A stretch of 64,000 bases of DNA from Lachnospiraceae bacterium AC2029 (GCA_000703065.1 JNLK01000001.1:3680001-3744000); one strand, 5' to 3'. Shown: positions 16,442-26,386, counted from the first letter of the stretch. A program made the numbers and translations. The notes: generated from the letters alone by a model not told the origin.

Positions 16442-17737
16442 TTACTGATACTTCTTCTCCAGTTCTGCGATATAATCGAAGCTGCTGTTGACACTGGATT
16501 CCAGTGCTGCCACACGCTGCAGTCGTTCATACTCCCGGACGGTCTCTTCATAATCTCTGGCCGCCAGTGCCGGAGCCATGGAAATGTATGCCGGATCCTT
16601 CTCGATCAGAACCTTGATGGCACGTTTTCCATCCTTATACCCAATGGTTCTCTTGATCTCTTTATCACCCTTACTGAAATTCAGCGTTCCGCTGAAGATA
16701 TCACCCAGATCCCTGCTGGGATCGATGATGATGAACTCTGCTCCCGGGAACTGATCCTTATGAAATACTCTGGAATAATCCAGGTTCACCAGAATAAACT
16801 TCCGAAGACCGGCGTCATAGAGCGGACGAACCGGCTCATTGTCAACAACTCCGCCGTCCCGGTAATGCTTTCCGTTGATGACGACCGTATCATATACCAC
16901 CGGCAAAGCCGTGGAAGCCATCAGAATATTCTGGATCTCACTGACACTCTTTCCGTTCAGTTTCATGTATTCAGCCCGGTAACCACTGCCTGTTTCCTCG
17001 GCAACGCCACAGTAGATCTCATATTTGCTGGCTGCCAGGGCGGAATAATCGATATACTGATTCATCAACCGGTTCATTTCATCCCGGGAAAAACAGATCT
17101 TTCCCTGTGCCAGAAGCGCCGGATCGAGATCAAAGAGAACTCCCATATCGATGTCGTCCCAGGTCTTATATGCCTTCTCGAAATCTCCCTGTACGTAGAG
17201 CACAGCGTTTATTGCTCCGATGGATGTCCCTGCAACGGCAGCCACATGATCCAGCTGTCCTTCCTCTGCCAGTGCACGGAGGACACCGATCTGATATGCT
17301 CCCTTTCCGCCGCCTCCGGACAGAACCAGTCCCACATCGTCAGGTCCGTAGGTTTTCTTCTCCTCAGTCGGGATCACCACGGGAACCTCGGAGTAATCCA
17401 CTGAAGCAGCAGGATCTCCGCTTTCCGTCGGAACCTCGGAATATGTATCGTCATTTATATTCACTGTCGGCACCTCGGTATATGCATTGTCATCTGTTTT
17501 AGCTGCCGGACCCTCTGCATAAGCATCATCGCCGGTATTTGCTGCCGGCACTTCGGAAAAACCGGCTTCATTCATTTTTCTTAGAAAAGCCTCCTGCTCC
17601 ATGCCTGCTTTCGCGGCAGCTACGGAAAGCTCCAGCGTTCCGTCCTCCACCAGGCTGAACAGCATCAGCAGACCGCCCTCCCTCTGGGCAGCCGCTCTCT
17701 TATCAAAAAGGTTCATTCCGTCTTTCTCATCAGCCAT
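16442..17737 (-). CDS. Patatin-like phospholipase with repeat-bearing N-terminal linker
   Basis: 431 aa. The patatin core starts near residue 127: the oxyanion hole is LSGGGGKGAYQIG, the nucleophile elbow GTSIGA, and the catalytic Asp is in DGGVVDNEP. It should hydrolyse acyl ester bonds in lipids. Residues ~55-115 form an unusual linker with five imperfect 13-16-residue repeats around (Y)-x-EVP, such as AYTEVPTVN and TYSEVPTES. The N-terminal ~50 residues look like a short helical domain. No signal peptide is present, so it is cytosolic or membrane-peripheral. Confidence 0.9.
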   Translation of the reverse strand: MADEKDGMNLFDKRAAAQREGGLLMLFSLVEDGTLELSVAAAKAGMEQEAFLRKMNEAGFSEVPAANTGDDAYAEGPAAKTDDNAYTEVPTVNINDDTYSEVPTESGDPAASVDYSEVPVVIPTEEKKTYGPDDVGLVLSGGGGKGAYQIGVLRALAEEGQLDHVAAVAGTSIGAINAVLYVQGDFEKAYKTWDDIDMGVLFDLDPALLAQGKICFSRDEMNRLMNQYIDYSALAASKYEIYCGVAEETGSGYRAEYMKLNGKSVSEIQNILMASTALPVVYDTVVINGKHYRDGGVVDNEPVRPLYDAGLRKFILVNLDYSRVFHKDQFPGAEFIIIDPSRDLGDIFSGTLNFSKGDKEIKRTIGYKDGKRAIKVLIEKDPAYISMAPALAARDYEETVREYERLQRVAALESSVNSSFDYIAELEKKYQ

Positions 17738-17805
17738 TATTGTGTACCCCCTTATACACCTTCATGGAAACCCTCACAGAATAACCGGACATGGATGAAC
17801 GGCTG

Positions 17806-19053
17806 TTACGGACGGATCTGTCCGTCGCCGTAGATCACATACTTGGTGGATGTCAGAGCCAGCAGACCCATGGGTCCTCTGGCATGCAGCTTCTGCGTGG
17901 AAATACCGATCTCCGCACCGAAACCGAATTCAAATCCGTCAGTGAATCGTGTGGATGCATTTACATAGACAGCGGCAGAATCGATCTCCCGAAGGAATCT
18001 CTGTGCAGATATATAATCCTTGGTCAGGATTGCTTCCGAATGACCGGTGCTGTACTTGTTGATGTGAGCAATGGCTTCATCCAGATCATTTACGATCTTG
18101 GCGGAAATGATCTTCGCCAAATACTCCGTTCCGTAATCCTCTTCCGTTGCAGGAACCACCAGATTGCTGATGGCCTGCGCTCTCTCATCTCCACGGATCT
18201 CACATTCCTCACTGGCAAGATCGGCTGCAATGAGCGGAAGTGCCTGTTCTGCGATATCCTTATGAATGACCAGAGATTCTGCCGCATTGCATACGCCGAG
18301 GCGCTGCAGCTTGGCATTCCGTACGATCTGTACCGCCTGATCCAGGTCAGCAGTCTTGTCGATATAAATATGGCAGTTTCCGGTACCGGTCTCGATCACG
18401 GGAACCGTTGCATTTTCCACTACACTCCGGATGAGTCCTGCACCTCCTCTGGGGATCAGGAGATCCAGATACTGATTCATTCTCATCAGCTCGGTAGCAA
18501 CGGCTCTGTCCGTATTCTCCACCAGCTGAACGGCGTCAACGGGAACACCTGCCTCAGCAAGCGCATCACGGATCACCCGGATCAGCACCAGGTTGGAGTG
18601 AATGCAGTCGCTTCCGCCACGCAGGATCGTAGCATTTCCTGCCTTAAAGGTCAGGGCGAAGGAATCCACGGTAACGTTCGGACGGGATTCATAAATAATG
18701 CCGATCACACCGATGGGAACACGCATCTGCCCGATCTCAAGTCCGTTGGGACGGCGCTTCATGGAAAGGATCTCACCGATAGGATCATCAAGTGCAGCCA
18801 CCTGACGAACGCCCTCGGCAATACCGCCGATACGCTCCTCCGTCAGTCTGAGCCGGTCCATCAGTGCCGGTGACATACCGTTTGTTTCGCCGTTCTCCAG
18901 ATCCACCTTATTTCCCTTCAGGATCTCTCCGGCATGCTCCACCAAGGCATCTGCCACCTTGAGCAGCGCCTCATTTTTCTTATCCGTTCCAAGACGGCTC
19001 ATTTCAAATGCGGCAGCCTTGGCCTTCTTTCCCATCTCCTGTAATTCTGACAT
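17806..19053 (-). CDS. proA: Glutamate-5-semialdehyde dehydrogenase (gamma-glutamyl phosphate reductase)
   Basis: 415 aa, the standard ProA length. Family landmarks are [19 protein letters not shown] in two blocks ([20 protein letters not shown]), [11 protein letters not shown], the catalytic Cys in [11 protein letters not shown], and the C-terminal HARGPMGL segment. ProA reduces gamma-glutamyl phosphate with NADPH to glutamate semialdehyde, the second step of proline synthesis. proB lies two genes upstream on the same strand with only the folate enzyme between. The three form a tight run with gaps of about 26-35 bp. Confidence 0.97.
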   Translation of the reverse strand: MSELQEMGKKAKAAAFEMSRLGTDKKNEALLKVADALVEHAGEILKGNKVDLENGETNGMSPALMDRLRLTEERIGGIAEGVRQVAALDDPIGEILSMKRRPNGLEIGQMRVPIGVIGIIYESRPNVTVDSFALTFKAGNATILRGGSDCIHSNLVLIRVIRDALAEAGVPVDAVQLVENTDRAVATELMRMNQYLDLLIPRGGAGLIRSVVENATVPVIETGTGNCHIYIDKTADLDQAVQIVRNAKLQRLGVCNAAESLVIHKDIAEQALPLIAADLASEECEIRGDERAQAISNLVVPATEEDYGTEYLAKIISAKIVNDLDEAIAHINKYSTGHSEAILTKDYISAQRFLREIDSAAVYVNASTRFTDGFEFGFGAEIGISTQKLHARGPMGLLALTSTKYVIYGDGQIRP

Positions 19054-19088
19054 AGTTGTACCCTTTCTTCAATAATCCTCAATGTTCA

Positions 19089-19694
19089 TCATATCAGCTC
19101 ATCAATGATGATCTGCGGAATGATATCCGTTTCCTCATATGGAAAAACATTCTCATGATCGATCAGTATGGAATAGGCCGGAGCCACGGTGGTAAGTGAA
19201 TACCTGTCACCGAATCCTGAAAGATAACGGTCATAATATCCGCCTCCGTAGCCCAGTCGGTGACGGAACCTGTCATAGGCAAGACCCGGCATGATCATAA
19301 GGATCTTACTGCCCTCCGGCATAACACTGCCGAGGGACGGGAACGCCGGATCCGGTTCTTCAATGCCGAGAGAATTTCTACTCAGCGGCTCTCCCTGCTC
19401 CACCAGATGAAATTCCATCTCCTCTCCTTCCATCCTCGGAAGGAACACTTTCTTACCCGTCTCCCATGCGGTTGACATAATCATTTTACAGTTAACTTCA
19501 TTCCGAAACGCCATATATGCAAGGACTGCATCGGCCTCTTGGAATTCGGAAAGCATCATGATCTTTCTGCCGATCACCTCAGAGTAAGCCTCCACTTCTT
19601 CCGCGGAAAGCCGGTCCCGAAGTGTTCTGAAATGCTTACGATACTCCTTCTTCGCTCTTCGGATCTCGTCACTCTCTTCGATTCTTTCGTTCAT
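19089..19694 (-). CDS. 5-formyltetrahydrofolate cyclo-ligase
   Basis: 201 aa. The ATP/folate-binding signature RFRHRLGYGGGYYDRYL is seen as RLGYGGGYYDRYL near residue 145, and the N-terminal KKEYRKHFRTLRDRLSAEE helix is typical. The enzyme converts 5-formyl-THF to 5,10-methenyl-THF using ATP, returning folate to the one-carbon pool. Its place between proB and proA has no metabolic logic that I can see; it is probably just operon packing. Confidence 0.92.
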   Translation of the reverse strand: MNERIEESDEIRRAKKEYRKHFRTLRDRLSAEEVEAYSEVIGRKIMMLSEFQEADAVLAYMAFRNEVNCKMIMSTAWETGKKVFLPRMEGEEMEFHLVEQGEPLSRNSLGIEEPDPAFPSLGSVMPEGSKILMIMPGLAYDRFRHRLGYGGGYYDRYLSGFGDRYSLTTVAPAYSILIDHENVFPYEETDIIPQIIIDELI

Positions 19695-19720
19695 ACTTCC
19701 GTTCCCTGATATCCGATGCC

Positions 19721-20575
19721 TTACCGCTCCAGATATCGTTTATTTACGATAAATTCCGTGGTGTCGAAGGAGTCATCCTCATGTGCAAGGAACAGGGTTC
19801 CCACATCCTCTCCTTCCAGAAGCTCCGTGATGATATTCAGGTCTGAGGAATCAAGGATCGCCATGTCAGCACCGCTGTCCGTAGCGATCTTGCCTGCGGA
19901 AAGCTTTGTGAACATGCCCCCGGTTCCCATTCCGGTCCCGGTTCCCTTCGCCATCTTCATCATCCTGTTATCGATCTCTTCCACTATGGAGATCTTCTTT
20001 GCATCCGGATTCTTCCGCGGATCATCCGTATAGAGTCCGTCGATATCCGTAAGAAGCACCAGAAGATCCGCCCCGATCAGAGAAGCAACAATGGCTGACA
20101 GTGTATCGTTGTCACCGAACTCGATCTCTTCGGTTGCCACCGTATCATTTTCATTGACCACAGGGATCACATCCAGATCCAGCAGCTGCTTCAGAGTGTT
20201 GGTCGCATTGATACGACGTACCTCGGAAGTGATAACGTCAAAGGTCAGAAGTACCTGAGCCGCACGGTGATTGTACTCAAGGAAGAGCTTCTGATACAGC
20301 ATCATCAGCTCCAGCTGTCCCAGTGCCGCGCAGGCCTGGGTCATGGACAGCACCTCCGGTCGTTTCTTCAGTCCCAGTGCCTTACATCCTACGACAATGG
20401 CTCCCGAGGATACGAGGACCACATCCTTGCCCTGATTCTTAAGGTCACTGAGGATGCGGATCAGCTTCTCGATCCGGAGGAAATCCAGCTCGCCGGTCTC
20501 CTTATGAACCAGGGAACTGGAACCGATCTTGATTACGATCCTTCTTTTCTCTTTCAAAAACTCACGTGGGTTCAT
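19721..20575 (-). CDS. proB: Glutamate 5-kinase (short form without PUA domain)
   Basis: 284 aa, an amino-acid-kinase domain only; the C-terminal PUA domain of the longer (~367 aa) bacterial form is missing. Landmarks are VIKIGSSSLV, VLVSSGAIVVG, PVVNENDTVATEE (glutamate site), DNDTLSAIVASLIGAD, LLTDIDGLYT and GTGTGMGTGGM (ATP site). It phosphorylates glutamate as the first committed step of proline synthesis. Short ProB proteins are common in Clostridia. It starts 15 bp after the COG2509-like flavoprotein. Confidence 0.95.
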   Translation of the reverse strand: MNPREFLKEKRRIVIKIGSSSLVHKETGELDFLRIEKLIRILSDLKNQGKDVVLVSSGAIVVGCKALGLKKRPEVLSMTQACAALGQLELMMLYQKLFLEYNHRAAQVLLTFDVITSEVRRINATNTLKQLLDLDVIPVVNENDTVATEEIEFGDNDTLSAIVASLIGADLLVLLTDIDGLYTDDPRKNPDAKKISIVEEIDNRMMKMAKGTGTGMGTGGMFTKLSAGKIATDSGADMAILDSSDLNIITELLEGEDVGTLFLAHEDDSFDTTEFIVNKRYLER

Positions 20576-20589
20576 TGGTGGTTCCTTCC

Positions 20590-22191
20590 TTACAGTTGTA
20601 ATAAATATGCCGCAGCCTTTTCAGCCGTATGGATTCCGTCCACGGCCGCGGACATGATGCCGCCTGCATATCCCGCGCCTTCCCCGCAGGGGAAAAGCCC
20701 CGGATGCTCATCGGCGCTCCCGTCATCTCCCCGAAGGATCCGAACGGGCGAGGAGGTTCTGCTTTCGATCCCCGAAAGTACGGCGTCCTCCCTTGCAAAG
20801 CCGGGAATCTCCCGGTCAAAAGTTTGCATCACTTCTATTATAGCACGGGACAGGTCTTCGGGCAAATACTGCCTGATATTTGCGGGCTTTATCTTCCCTT
20901 TGATGCAGGGAGTTACGGCTCCCGTCTCCGTAGTGGCTCTGTTCTCCCTGAAATCGCCGTAGCACTGAACGGGAATGCAGCCCTCTCCGGCCCGGTACAT
21001 GGCCTGCTCCAGCCCTCTCTGAAAAGCTACAGCATCCATGGGATCATCCCCCGGAATGTCCTCTGGCAGGATATTGACCACGATGGCGCTGTTGGAATTC
21101 GGCCCGGATCGGCCGCTGTAGCTCATCCCGTTGACAACGATCCCGCCTTCCTCCGTGGACGCATTTACCACATAGCCTCCCGGACACATACAGAAGGAAA
21201 AGACCGCCCGGTCCTCCGAGGTATGTGCCACCAGCTTGTAATCCGCCGCAGGAAGCGTGCCGGCCGGTTCACCGTATCGTGCAAGATCGATCATCTCTCT
21301 CGGATGCTCGATCCGAAGTCCCACGGCAAATGGCTTCTGCTCCATGGCGATCCCCTTCTCATGCAGCATGGCAAATGTATCTCTTGCACTGTGTCCGATG
21401 GCCAGGATCACGACCGGTGTACAGATCTCCATCTCTCCGGAGGGGGTCTGTACCCTAAGACGATATCCGCCGGACTCATGACTGATCTCACGTACACAGT
21501 GTGAGAAAAGGATCTCTCCCCCGGCTTCCGTCACCGCAGAGCGGAGCTTCTGCATGATCCGGTACAGCACGTCGGTTCCGATATGGGGCTTTGCGTCATA
21601 AACGATCTCCTCCGGTGCACCGAAACGATGGAAGGTTTCCAGTACGAACTGCTGGGCACCGTCCTTGTCCTTATTTCCTGTGTAAAGCTTTCCGTCCGAG
21701 AAGGTTCCTGCCCCTCCTTCTCCGAAGGATACATTGCTCTCCGTATCAAGAACCCCGCCTTCCCAGAAGCCTTGAACATCCCGGGCCCGTTCTTCCACTG
21801 CCTTGCCACGTTCCAGAAGGATCGGACGGAAGCCGGCATTTGCAAGTACATATCCGGCAAAATATCCCGCCGGACCTGTACCGATGATGACCGGTCGGCC
21901 CTCCCGCTCTTCTTCCGATTTCCGGAACGGAAACAGGTATTTCTTCTCTTTAGTTAACGTAATATTATTATGTTTACTATTCCGGACGACAGCATGTTCT
22001 TCCTTCTCCGAAAGACCGGTCACACCTGCGGAGATCACATAGTGGATCCGGTCCTGCTTCCTGCAATCCAGGGAGCGACGCAGGATCCTTACCTCCGGAA
22101 GCCCTTTTCTCCGGAGTGCCTTCTCACAGGCCCGAATCAGGTCCTCCTTTGTATAGCCAACCGGTAGTTTGATCTGATTGATACGGATCAT
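20590..22191 (-). CDS. FAD-dependent dehydrogenase of the COG2509 type
   Basis: 533 aa. A ~90-residue N-terminal domain (starting MIRINQIKLPVGYT) precedes an FAD-binding fold with VIIGTGPAGYFAGYVLANAG near residue 102. Other family marks are SFGEGGAGTFSDGKLYTG, KPHIGTDVLYRIM and the C-terminal CGEGAGYAGGIMSAAVDG, which contacts FAD. It is a cytosolic flavoprotein widely conserved in Firmicutes with no confirmed substrate. Its ATG overlaps the stop of the preceding flavoprotein by 4 bp. Confidence 0.9.
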   Translation of the reverse strand: MIRINQIKLPVGYTKEDLIRACEKALRRKGLPEVRILRRSLDCRKQDRIHYVISAGVTGLSEKEEHAVVRNSKHNNITLTKEKKYLFPFRKSEEEREGRPVIIGTGPAGYFAGYVLANAGFRPILLERGKAVEERARDVQGFWEGGVLDTESNVSFGEGGAGTFSDGKLYTGNKDKDGAQQFVLETFHRFGAPEEIVYDAKPHIGTDVLYRIMQKLRSAVTEAGGEILFSHCVREISHESGGYRLRVQTPSGEMEICTPVVILAIGHSARDTFAMLHEKGIAMEQKPFAVGLRIEHPREMIDLARYGEPAGTLPAADYKLVAHTSEDRAVFSFCMCPGGYVVNASTEEGGIVVNGMSYSGRSGPNSNSAIVVNILPEDIPGDDPMDAVAFQRGLEQAMYRAGEGCIPVQCYGDFRENRATTETGAVTPCIKGKIKPANIRQYLPEDLSRAIIEVMQTFDREIPGFAREDAVLSGIESRTSSPVRILRGDDGSADEHPGLFPCGEGAGYAGGIMSAAVDGIHTAEKAAAYLLQL

Positions 22192-23435
22192 AGGCTTCTC
22201 CCTGCCTTTCTGCCGCTGATCATTGCAAACATCAGATTATATCCTCCGCAGCGGCCCACTACATCCAGAAGTTCGCCCGTCACGGCAAGGCCGGGCAGCG
22301 CCGGATACTCTCCTCCGTCTCCACGAACCGTGAAATCCTTCGGATCCATCACCGTCGTCAGTACGCCGCCGGCACAGGCCTGTCCCATATCTCCTCTTTT
22401 CCCGCTTACGGTCACCTTCCAGTGCTTCATCCCGTGCAGCAGCTTCCCCAGTTCCTTCTCCGAAAATGAGGCAGCCACGGACTTTCGACCGTCCGCACCG
22501 AGACACTCCTCCAGGAAGTAACCGCAAAGCTTCTCATGAAGGATACAGTTCAGAACGCCCATAAGACGGCGTTCCTGCTTCTGTTTCCTGATAAACGATA
22601 ATAGCTCTCCCTCCGAATGATCCGGAAGCAGATCGATCTCTATCTGATCCCCGACGGACATGACCGTGGACAGATTAAAGGTCACGATACCGGAGATCCC
22701 ATATTCCGTCAGCTGAAGCTCCCCTTCCTCCGACTCATCACCAAATGTCAGTCTCGCATGGGTCCGGACACCGGCCAGGGAGGACATATCCTCCTTCGTT
22801 TCCAAAGGACAGAGGGCAGGTTCAAATGCACGGAAGGGAAGTCCCAGATCCTTCAGAAGCCCATAGATCGCATCGGCAGGTGCCGCACCCAGCTTCGGAG
22901 CAGCCGGACTGCCCATAGCCAGGACCAGCCGTTCTGTCCGGATCACTCCTCCGTCCGAGGTATGGAGCAGATAGGTGCATCCATATCCCTCAGCATTCTC
23001 GCATTTCCTTCTTTCGATCCGGCAAACCTTCGTATCATACAGGAATTCCGTTCCCGCCATAGACGCCGCGTCCGTCAGGGCCCAGACCACGGAGGACGCC
23101 TGCAGACTGGAGGGATAAAGATAATCTCCCCTGCCGGTCAGCAGGATACCGACTTCCTCCAGACCGCGCTTCATTTCCTCTGCCGCTCCTTCAGTCACCA
23201 CGGATGCTGCAAAGTTGTTCCCATAGTAGGCAGAATCAGAAAGAACGGCATTTGCAAGATTGCATCTGCCGTTTCCTGTCGCATAAAGCTTCCGTCCGCT
23301 TTTCTTATTCTGTTCCACGAGCAGCGTTCGGAGCCCGCGTTTGGCCATCTCCGCAGCACAAACGAGGCCGGATGCTCCGGCCCCGATGATCACTGCATCA
23401 TAGCTTGTATTTCTACTACTCAAATGACACTCCAT
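22188..23435 (-). CDS. BaiN/RdsA-like NAD(P)/FAD-dependent oxidoreductase (HI0933 family)
   Basis: 415 aa. The Rossmann FAD motif AVIIGAGASGLVCAAEMAKRG is near residue 15, followed by KLYATGNGRCNLAN, the HI0933-family signature. The C-terminus has CGGYNLMFAMISGRKAG, which closes the FAD site. The middle ~180 residues are the family's substrate-side domain. BaiN is one member, linked to bile-acid metabolism, but family membership alone does not show that role. The ATG at 23435 overlaps the upstream gene by 20 bp and is only 1 bp from AAGG. An in-frame TTG at 23423, better spaced from AAGGATGGAG, may be the real start. Confidence 0.9.
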   Translation of the reverse strand: MECHLSSRNTSYDAVIIGAGASGLVCAAEMAKRGLRTLLVEQNKKSGRKLYATGNGRCNLANAVLSDSAYYGNNFAASVVTEGAAEEMKRGLEEVGILLTGRGDYLYPSSLQASSVVWALTDAASMAGTEFLYDTKVCRIERRKCENAEGYGCTYLLHTSDGGVIRTERLVLAMGSPAAPKLGAAPADAIYGLLKDLGLPFRAFEPALCPLETKEDMSSLAGVRTHARLTFGDESEEGELQLTEYGISGIVTFNLSTVMSVGDQIEIDLLPDHSEGELLSFIRKQKQERRLMGVLNCILHEKLCGYFLEECLGADGRKSVAASFSEKELGKLLHGMKHWKVTVSGKRGDMGQACAGGVLTTVMDPKDFTVRGDGGEYPALPGLAVTGELLDVVGRCGGYNLMFAMISGRKAGRSL

Positions 23436-24519
23436 CCTTATTGTTGTAAACTGAGATCCAGGTCTTTCCGGGATTCATCTTCAGTTCCTCGCCGTCAATG
23501 GTATACCACTTGGTAGCGACGGATCCCTTCTTCCATGTAACGGGGATCACCTTTCCGCCTGTGCAGTAGTAACCCTCGCCCGAACCGGACCAGTCCATAT
23601 CCTGGCTGCCCTGTGCCTCATAGCCTGCAAGATCCCAGTAGGAATTGATCTGGATCAGCACATTTGTGAAGGTCAGCTGCTCGTCGGTCTGACCGTCCAC
23701 CTGCTTGCCCTCAAACTGGAAACGGTCGTAGGTCTTGGTCTCCTCATTGTACTCGAACCAGGGACTGTTGTTCCGGAAATTGATGGTGATCTTCTTCGCC
23801 GGATTGCCGTCAATCTCGGTGAACTCCGAATTGAAGCTGTGAGCCTTCGTATAATACTCTCTGTGTGTCCGGCTGAGCCCCTTGGACTCCATGCGGGACA
23901 GAAGCGCTTCACCTGTGGTATAGGCATTGTGCGGCATTACACGTGTATCGTCACGGAATCCGCCCGGCTCCTTGATCAGGTCGATGAACTCCAGGTTCGG
24001 ATAATGTCCGCCGTAGAGGTCATTGTTATTTGCAAAGTCGGATGCGCCCCAGAATACATGGACCGTATCATACTCGGTCGCCTTCCGGTCATAGTAATGA
24101 CGGTTGGAACGGATGGGCTCCAGACGCTCGATATCCTCGAACTCCGTGATGATGCACATGAGACGTGTGATACCGCCCTCAACATACATCTCGTAGATGA
24201 TATCCGCCTTGGAGATTCCGTACTGCGGGATCGCAGCATAGGTATTCTCGATCTGGATGGAAATGGGACGCTTGTTCTCATAATATTCATCGATCCAGCA
24301 TCCGGTCAGGGGATTCAGCACCAGCCCGTCCTTGGAAAGGGAAACGGCGTCGGTACCCTTGATCATGGAGGTCTCACCTACGGTAAGGGTAGCCGCCTTC
24401 GCCTGGGTTGCAGCCTCTGTGGTTTCGGTGGATGCGTCATCCTTGCTTCCGCAGCCCGTAAAGAGCATGGATAAGGCAAGTGTGATGGCAGCGATCCGAT
24501 AGGTCCGTCTCTTACTCAT
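23416..24519 (-). CDS. DUF3048 (YerB-like) lipoprotein
   Basis: 367 aa from ATG 24519, which overlaps the ybeY stop (ATGAGTAA). The N-terminus is a lipoprotein signal: Lys/Arg-rich start, a hydrophobic helix, then LFTGC, with Cys acylated. A Ser/Thr/Ala linker follows. The main domain has the DUF3048 pattern IQIENTYAAIPQYGISKADI, then SNRHYYDRKATEYD. The C-terminal part has DGEELKMNPGKTWI, the end of the YerB C-terminal domain. The protein sits on the outside of the membrane; its function is unknown. A longer start at 24546 is possible but has no good site. Confidence 0.9.
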   Translation of the reverse strand: MSKRRTYRIAAITLALSMLFTGCGSKDDASTETTEAATQAKAATLTVGETSMIKGTDAVSLSKDGLVLNPLTGCWIDEYYENKRPISIQIENTYAAIPQYGISKADIIYEMYVEGGITRLMCIITEFEDIERLEPIRSNRHYYDRKATEYDTVHVFWGASDFANNNDLYGGHYPNLEFIDLIKEPGGFRDDTRVMPHNAYTTGEALLSRMESKGLSRTHREYYTKAHSFNSEFTEIDGNPAKKITINFRNNSPWFEYNEETKTYDRFQFEGKQVDGQTDEQLTFTNVLIQINSYWDLAGYEAQGSQDMDWSGSGEGYYCTGGKVIPVTWKKGSVATKWYTIDGEELKMNPGKTWISVYNNKDGVSFE

Positions 24520-25030
24520 AATCTCTGGTATATCCTTTCTGTTCAAGAATCTCTTCCTGCATCCGCTCCATTACAGAGCGTTCCGCATCTTCTACATGAT
24601 CGTAACCGAAAAGATGCAGCATGCTGTGGGCGGTGAGGAAAGCCACCTCCCGTTTCAGGCTGTGACCATATTCCGCGGCCTGTTCCATGGCTCTGTCCAG
24701 GGAAATGACGATATCCCCCAGGAGAAGCTCCCCGCTGTCCGGTTCAAAGGCATCCACGCCGGCCTCCTCCAAGAAGGAGAAATCTGCAGGCGAGGGATAC
24801 TCCAGAAGCGGAAATGACAGCACATCCGTAGGTGCGTCGATCTCCCTCTGCTCCCGGTTGATCTGATGAATGGTTTCATCATCCGTAAGCGTTACTTCCA
24901 CGGTACAGGCATACGGACAGTCGACGAAGCTTACCGCACCGTCGATCACATCCCGGATGATCGAAGAAAGTATCTCTCTTTGCTCCTCCAGAAAGTCCTT
25001 CTCATACTCATCTGTGATAAATACAGACAT
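24512..25030 (-). CDS. ybeY: Endoribonuclease YbeY
   Basis: 172 aa. The zinc site HSMLHLFGYDH (His-x3-His-x5-His) lies near residue 134. The preceding ISLDRAMEQAAEYGHS and RQREIDAPTDVLSFP-type segments are conserved; here they read REQREIDAPTDVLSFP. YbeY acts in 16S rRNA 3'-end maturation and ribosome quality control. It follows phoH by 79 bp, the usual gene order in bacteria. Confidence 0.96.
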   Translation of the reverse strand: MSVFITDEYEKDFLEEQREILSSIIRDVIDGAVSFVDCPYACTVEVTLTDDETIHQINREQREIDAPTDVLSFPLLEYPSPADFSFLEEAGVDAFEPDSGELLLGDIVISLDRAMEQAAEYGHSLKREVAFLTAHSMLHLFGYDHVEDAERSVMERMQEEILEQKGYTRDYE

Positions 25031-25109
25031 ATCAGCCCTCGTAAATATAGATTACCCAACCATTTTACTACATTTAGTAGGATTTGTGAAGTATTTCCAC
25101 AAGATTTCG

Positions 25110-26084
25110 CTATCTTTTTCGGATGTTCTGCTTCCTGTCATAGGCCTCGTAGGCTTCCACGATCTTCTGAACCAGAGGATGCCGTACCACATCCTTTGAA
25201 GTCAGCTCACAGATCTCGATCCCTTCGATCCCCTTCACTACCCGAAGGGCCATGTCCAACCCGCTGGTCATACCGGCAGCCAGGTCCTTCTGGCTTGCAT
25301 CTCCTGTGATGATGGCCTTGGAACCGAAGCCGATACGGGTAAGGAACATTTTCATCTGAGCAGGCGTGGTGTTCTGTGCTTCATCCAGTACGATAAATGC
25401 GTTGTCCAGTGTCCGTCCGCGCATGTAGGCCAGCGGAGCCACCTCGATCAGCCCCTTCTCCATATTCTTGGTGAACTGCTCACCGCCCATGATATCATAA
25501 AGGGCATCATATAGCGGCCGAAGATACGGATCGATCTTGCTCTGCAGATCACCCGGAAGAAAGCCCAGCCGTTCTCCCGCTTCAATGGCCGGACGGGTCA
25601 GGATGATCCGTTCCACCTCATTTTTCTTAAAAGCGGTAATGGCCTTGGCCATGGCGAGGTAGGTCTTTCCGGTACCGGCCGGTCCGGTTCCGAATACGAT
25701 CATATTCTTATCGATGGCTTCCACATACCTGCGCTGCCCATAGGTCTTCGGCTTCACGGGTCTTCCGCTGATGCTGTGGCAGATCACGTCCCGGTCCAGG
25801 TCGCTGACCCTTTCCGACCGTTCATCCATCACCAGGGAAATGGCATAGTCCACAGCCTGTTCCGTGATCTCCGACTTGGAGCCGGCCATGCCCGCCAGAT
25901 CCTGCAGGACGCGGCAGGCCTGGTCCACTCTGTACTCTTCTCCCGAGATCAGCAGACGGTCTTCCCGTACCACATAGCTGATGTCAAAGGCACGTTCCAA
26001 CTTCCTGACGTTCCTGTCAAACTGCCCGAATACGATCTGCATGCTTCCGGCGGGAAGCGCAACTTCTTTCTCCGTATACCCCAT
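25110..26084 (-). CDS. phoH: PhoH family ATPase
   Basis: 324 aa. An N-terminal domain of ~110 residues precedes the PhoH domain. Walker A is GTGPAGTGKTYLAMA near residue 136 and Walker B is AFIVLDEAQNTTPAQMK. It also has LTRPAIEAGERLGFLPGDL, a block diagnostic of the family. PhoH-like proteins are cytosolic P-loop NTPases with suspected roles in RNA metabolism. The neighbouring ybeY and rpsU genes support an RNA or ribosome link. A terminator separates it from rpsU. Confidence 0.94.
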   Translation of the reverse strand: MGYTEKEVALPAGSMQIVFGQFDRNVRKLERAFDISYVVREDRLLISGEEYRVDQACRVLQDLAGMAGSKSEITEQAVDYAISLVMDERSERVSDLDRDVICHSISGRPVKPKTYGQRRYVEAIDKNMIVFGTGPAGTGKTYLAMAKAITAFKKNEVERIILTRPAIEAGERLGFLPGDLQSKIDPYLRPLYDALYDIMGGEQFTKNMEKGLIEVAPLAYMRGRTLDNAFIVLDEAQNTTPAQMKMFLTRIGFGSKAIITGDASQKDLAAGMTSGLDMALRVVKGIEGIEICELTSKDVVRHPLVQKIVEAYEAYDRKQNIRKR

Positions 26085-26110
26085 ATACTGTCCTTTCTTC
26101 TGCCTCTTAT

Positions 26111-26142
26111 AAAAAAAGCACCTCAGGATACTCCCGAGGTGC
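26111..26142 (-). terminator. Intrinsic terminator after rpsU
   Basis: In transcript sense GCACCTC (26142-26136) pairs with GAGGTGC (26124-26118), followed at once by seven T (26117-26111). It lies 14 bp after the rpsU stop and before phoH. Confidence 0.9.
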
Positions 26143-26155
26143 CGATGAATCTTAA

Positions 26156-26335
26156 TTATTTGTTGAACTTACGCTTTCTTGCAGCCTCAGATTTCTTCTT
26201 ACGCCGAACTGAAGGCTTCTCGTAATGCTCTCTCTTACGAATCTCCTGCTGAATGCCGGCCTTTGCACAGTTTCTCTTGAAACGGCGAAGTGCACTATCC
26301 AGAGTCTCGTTCTCCTTAACAATTACGCTTGACAA
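26156..26335 (-). CDS. rpsU: 30S ribosomal protein S21
   Basis: 59 aa, with the TTG start at 26335. The sequence opens [20 protein letters not shown], the S21 core, then [16 protein letters not shown] and a Lys/Arg-rich tail ending RKRKFNK. TTG is the only start codon in frame at the conserved N-terminus. It is preceded by a GGAGGGGGG stretch about 7-11 bp away. S21 binds the 30S platform and helps initiation. It has a strong promoter upstream and a terminator downstream, so it can be made independently of phoH. Confidence 0.95.
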   Translation of the reverse strand: MSSVIVKENETLDSALRRFKRNCAKAGIQQEIRKREHYEKPSVRRKKKSEAARKRKFNK

Positions 26336-26386
26336 TCTTTATCCCCCCCTCCGGTCGTGGAATAGCGTGCGAAAAGCACATTTGAA

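Noticed and set aside
22188-23435. Assignment of this flavoprotein as the bile-acid enzyme BaiN
   Set aside because: The HI0933 family is broad and no other bai genes are in the window, so only family-level naming is supported.
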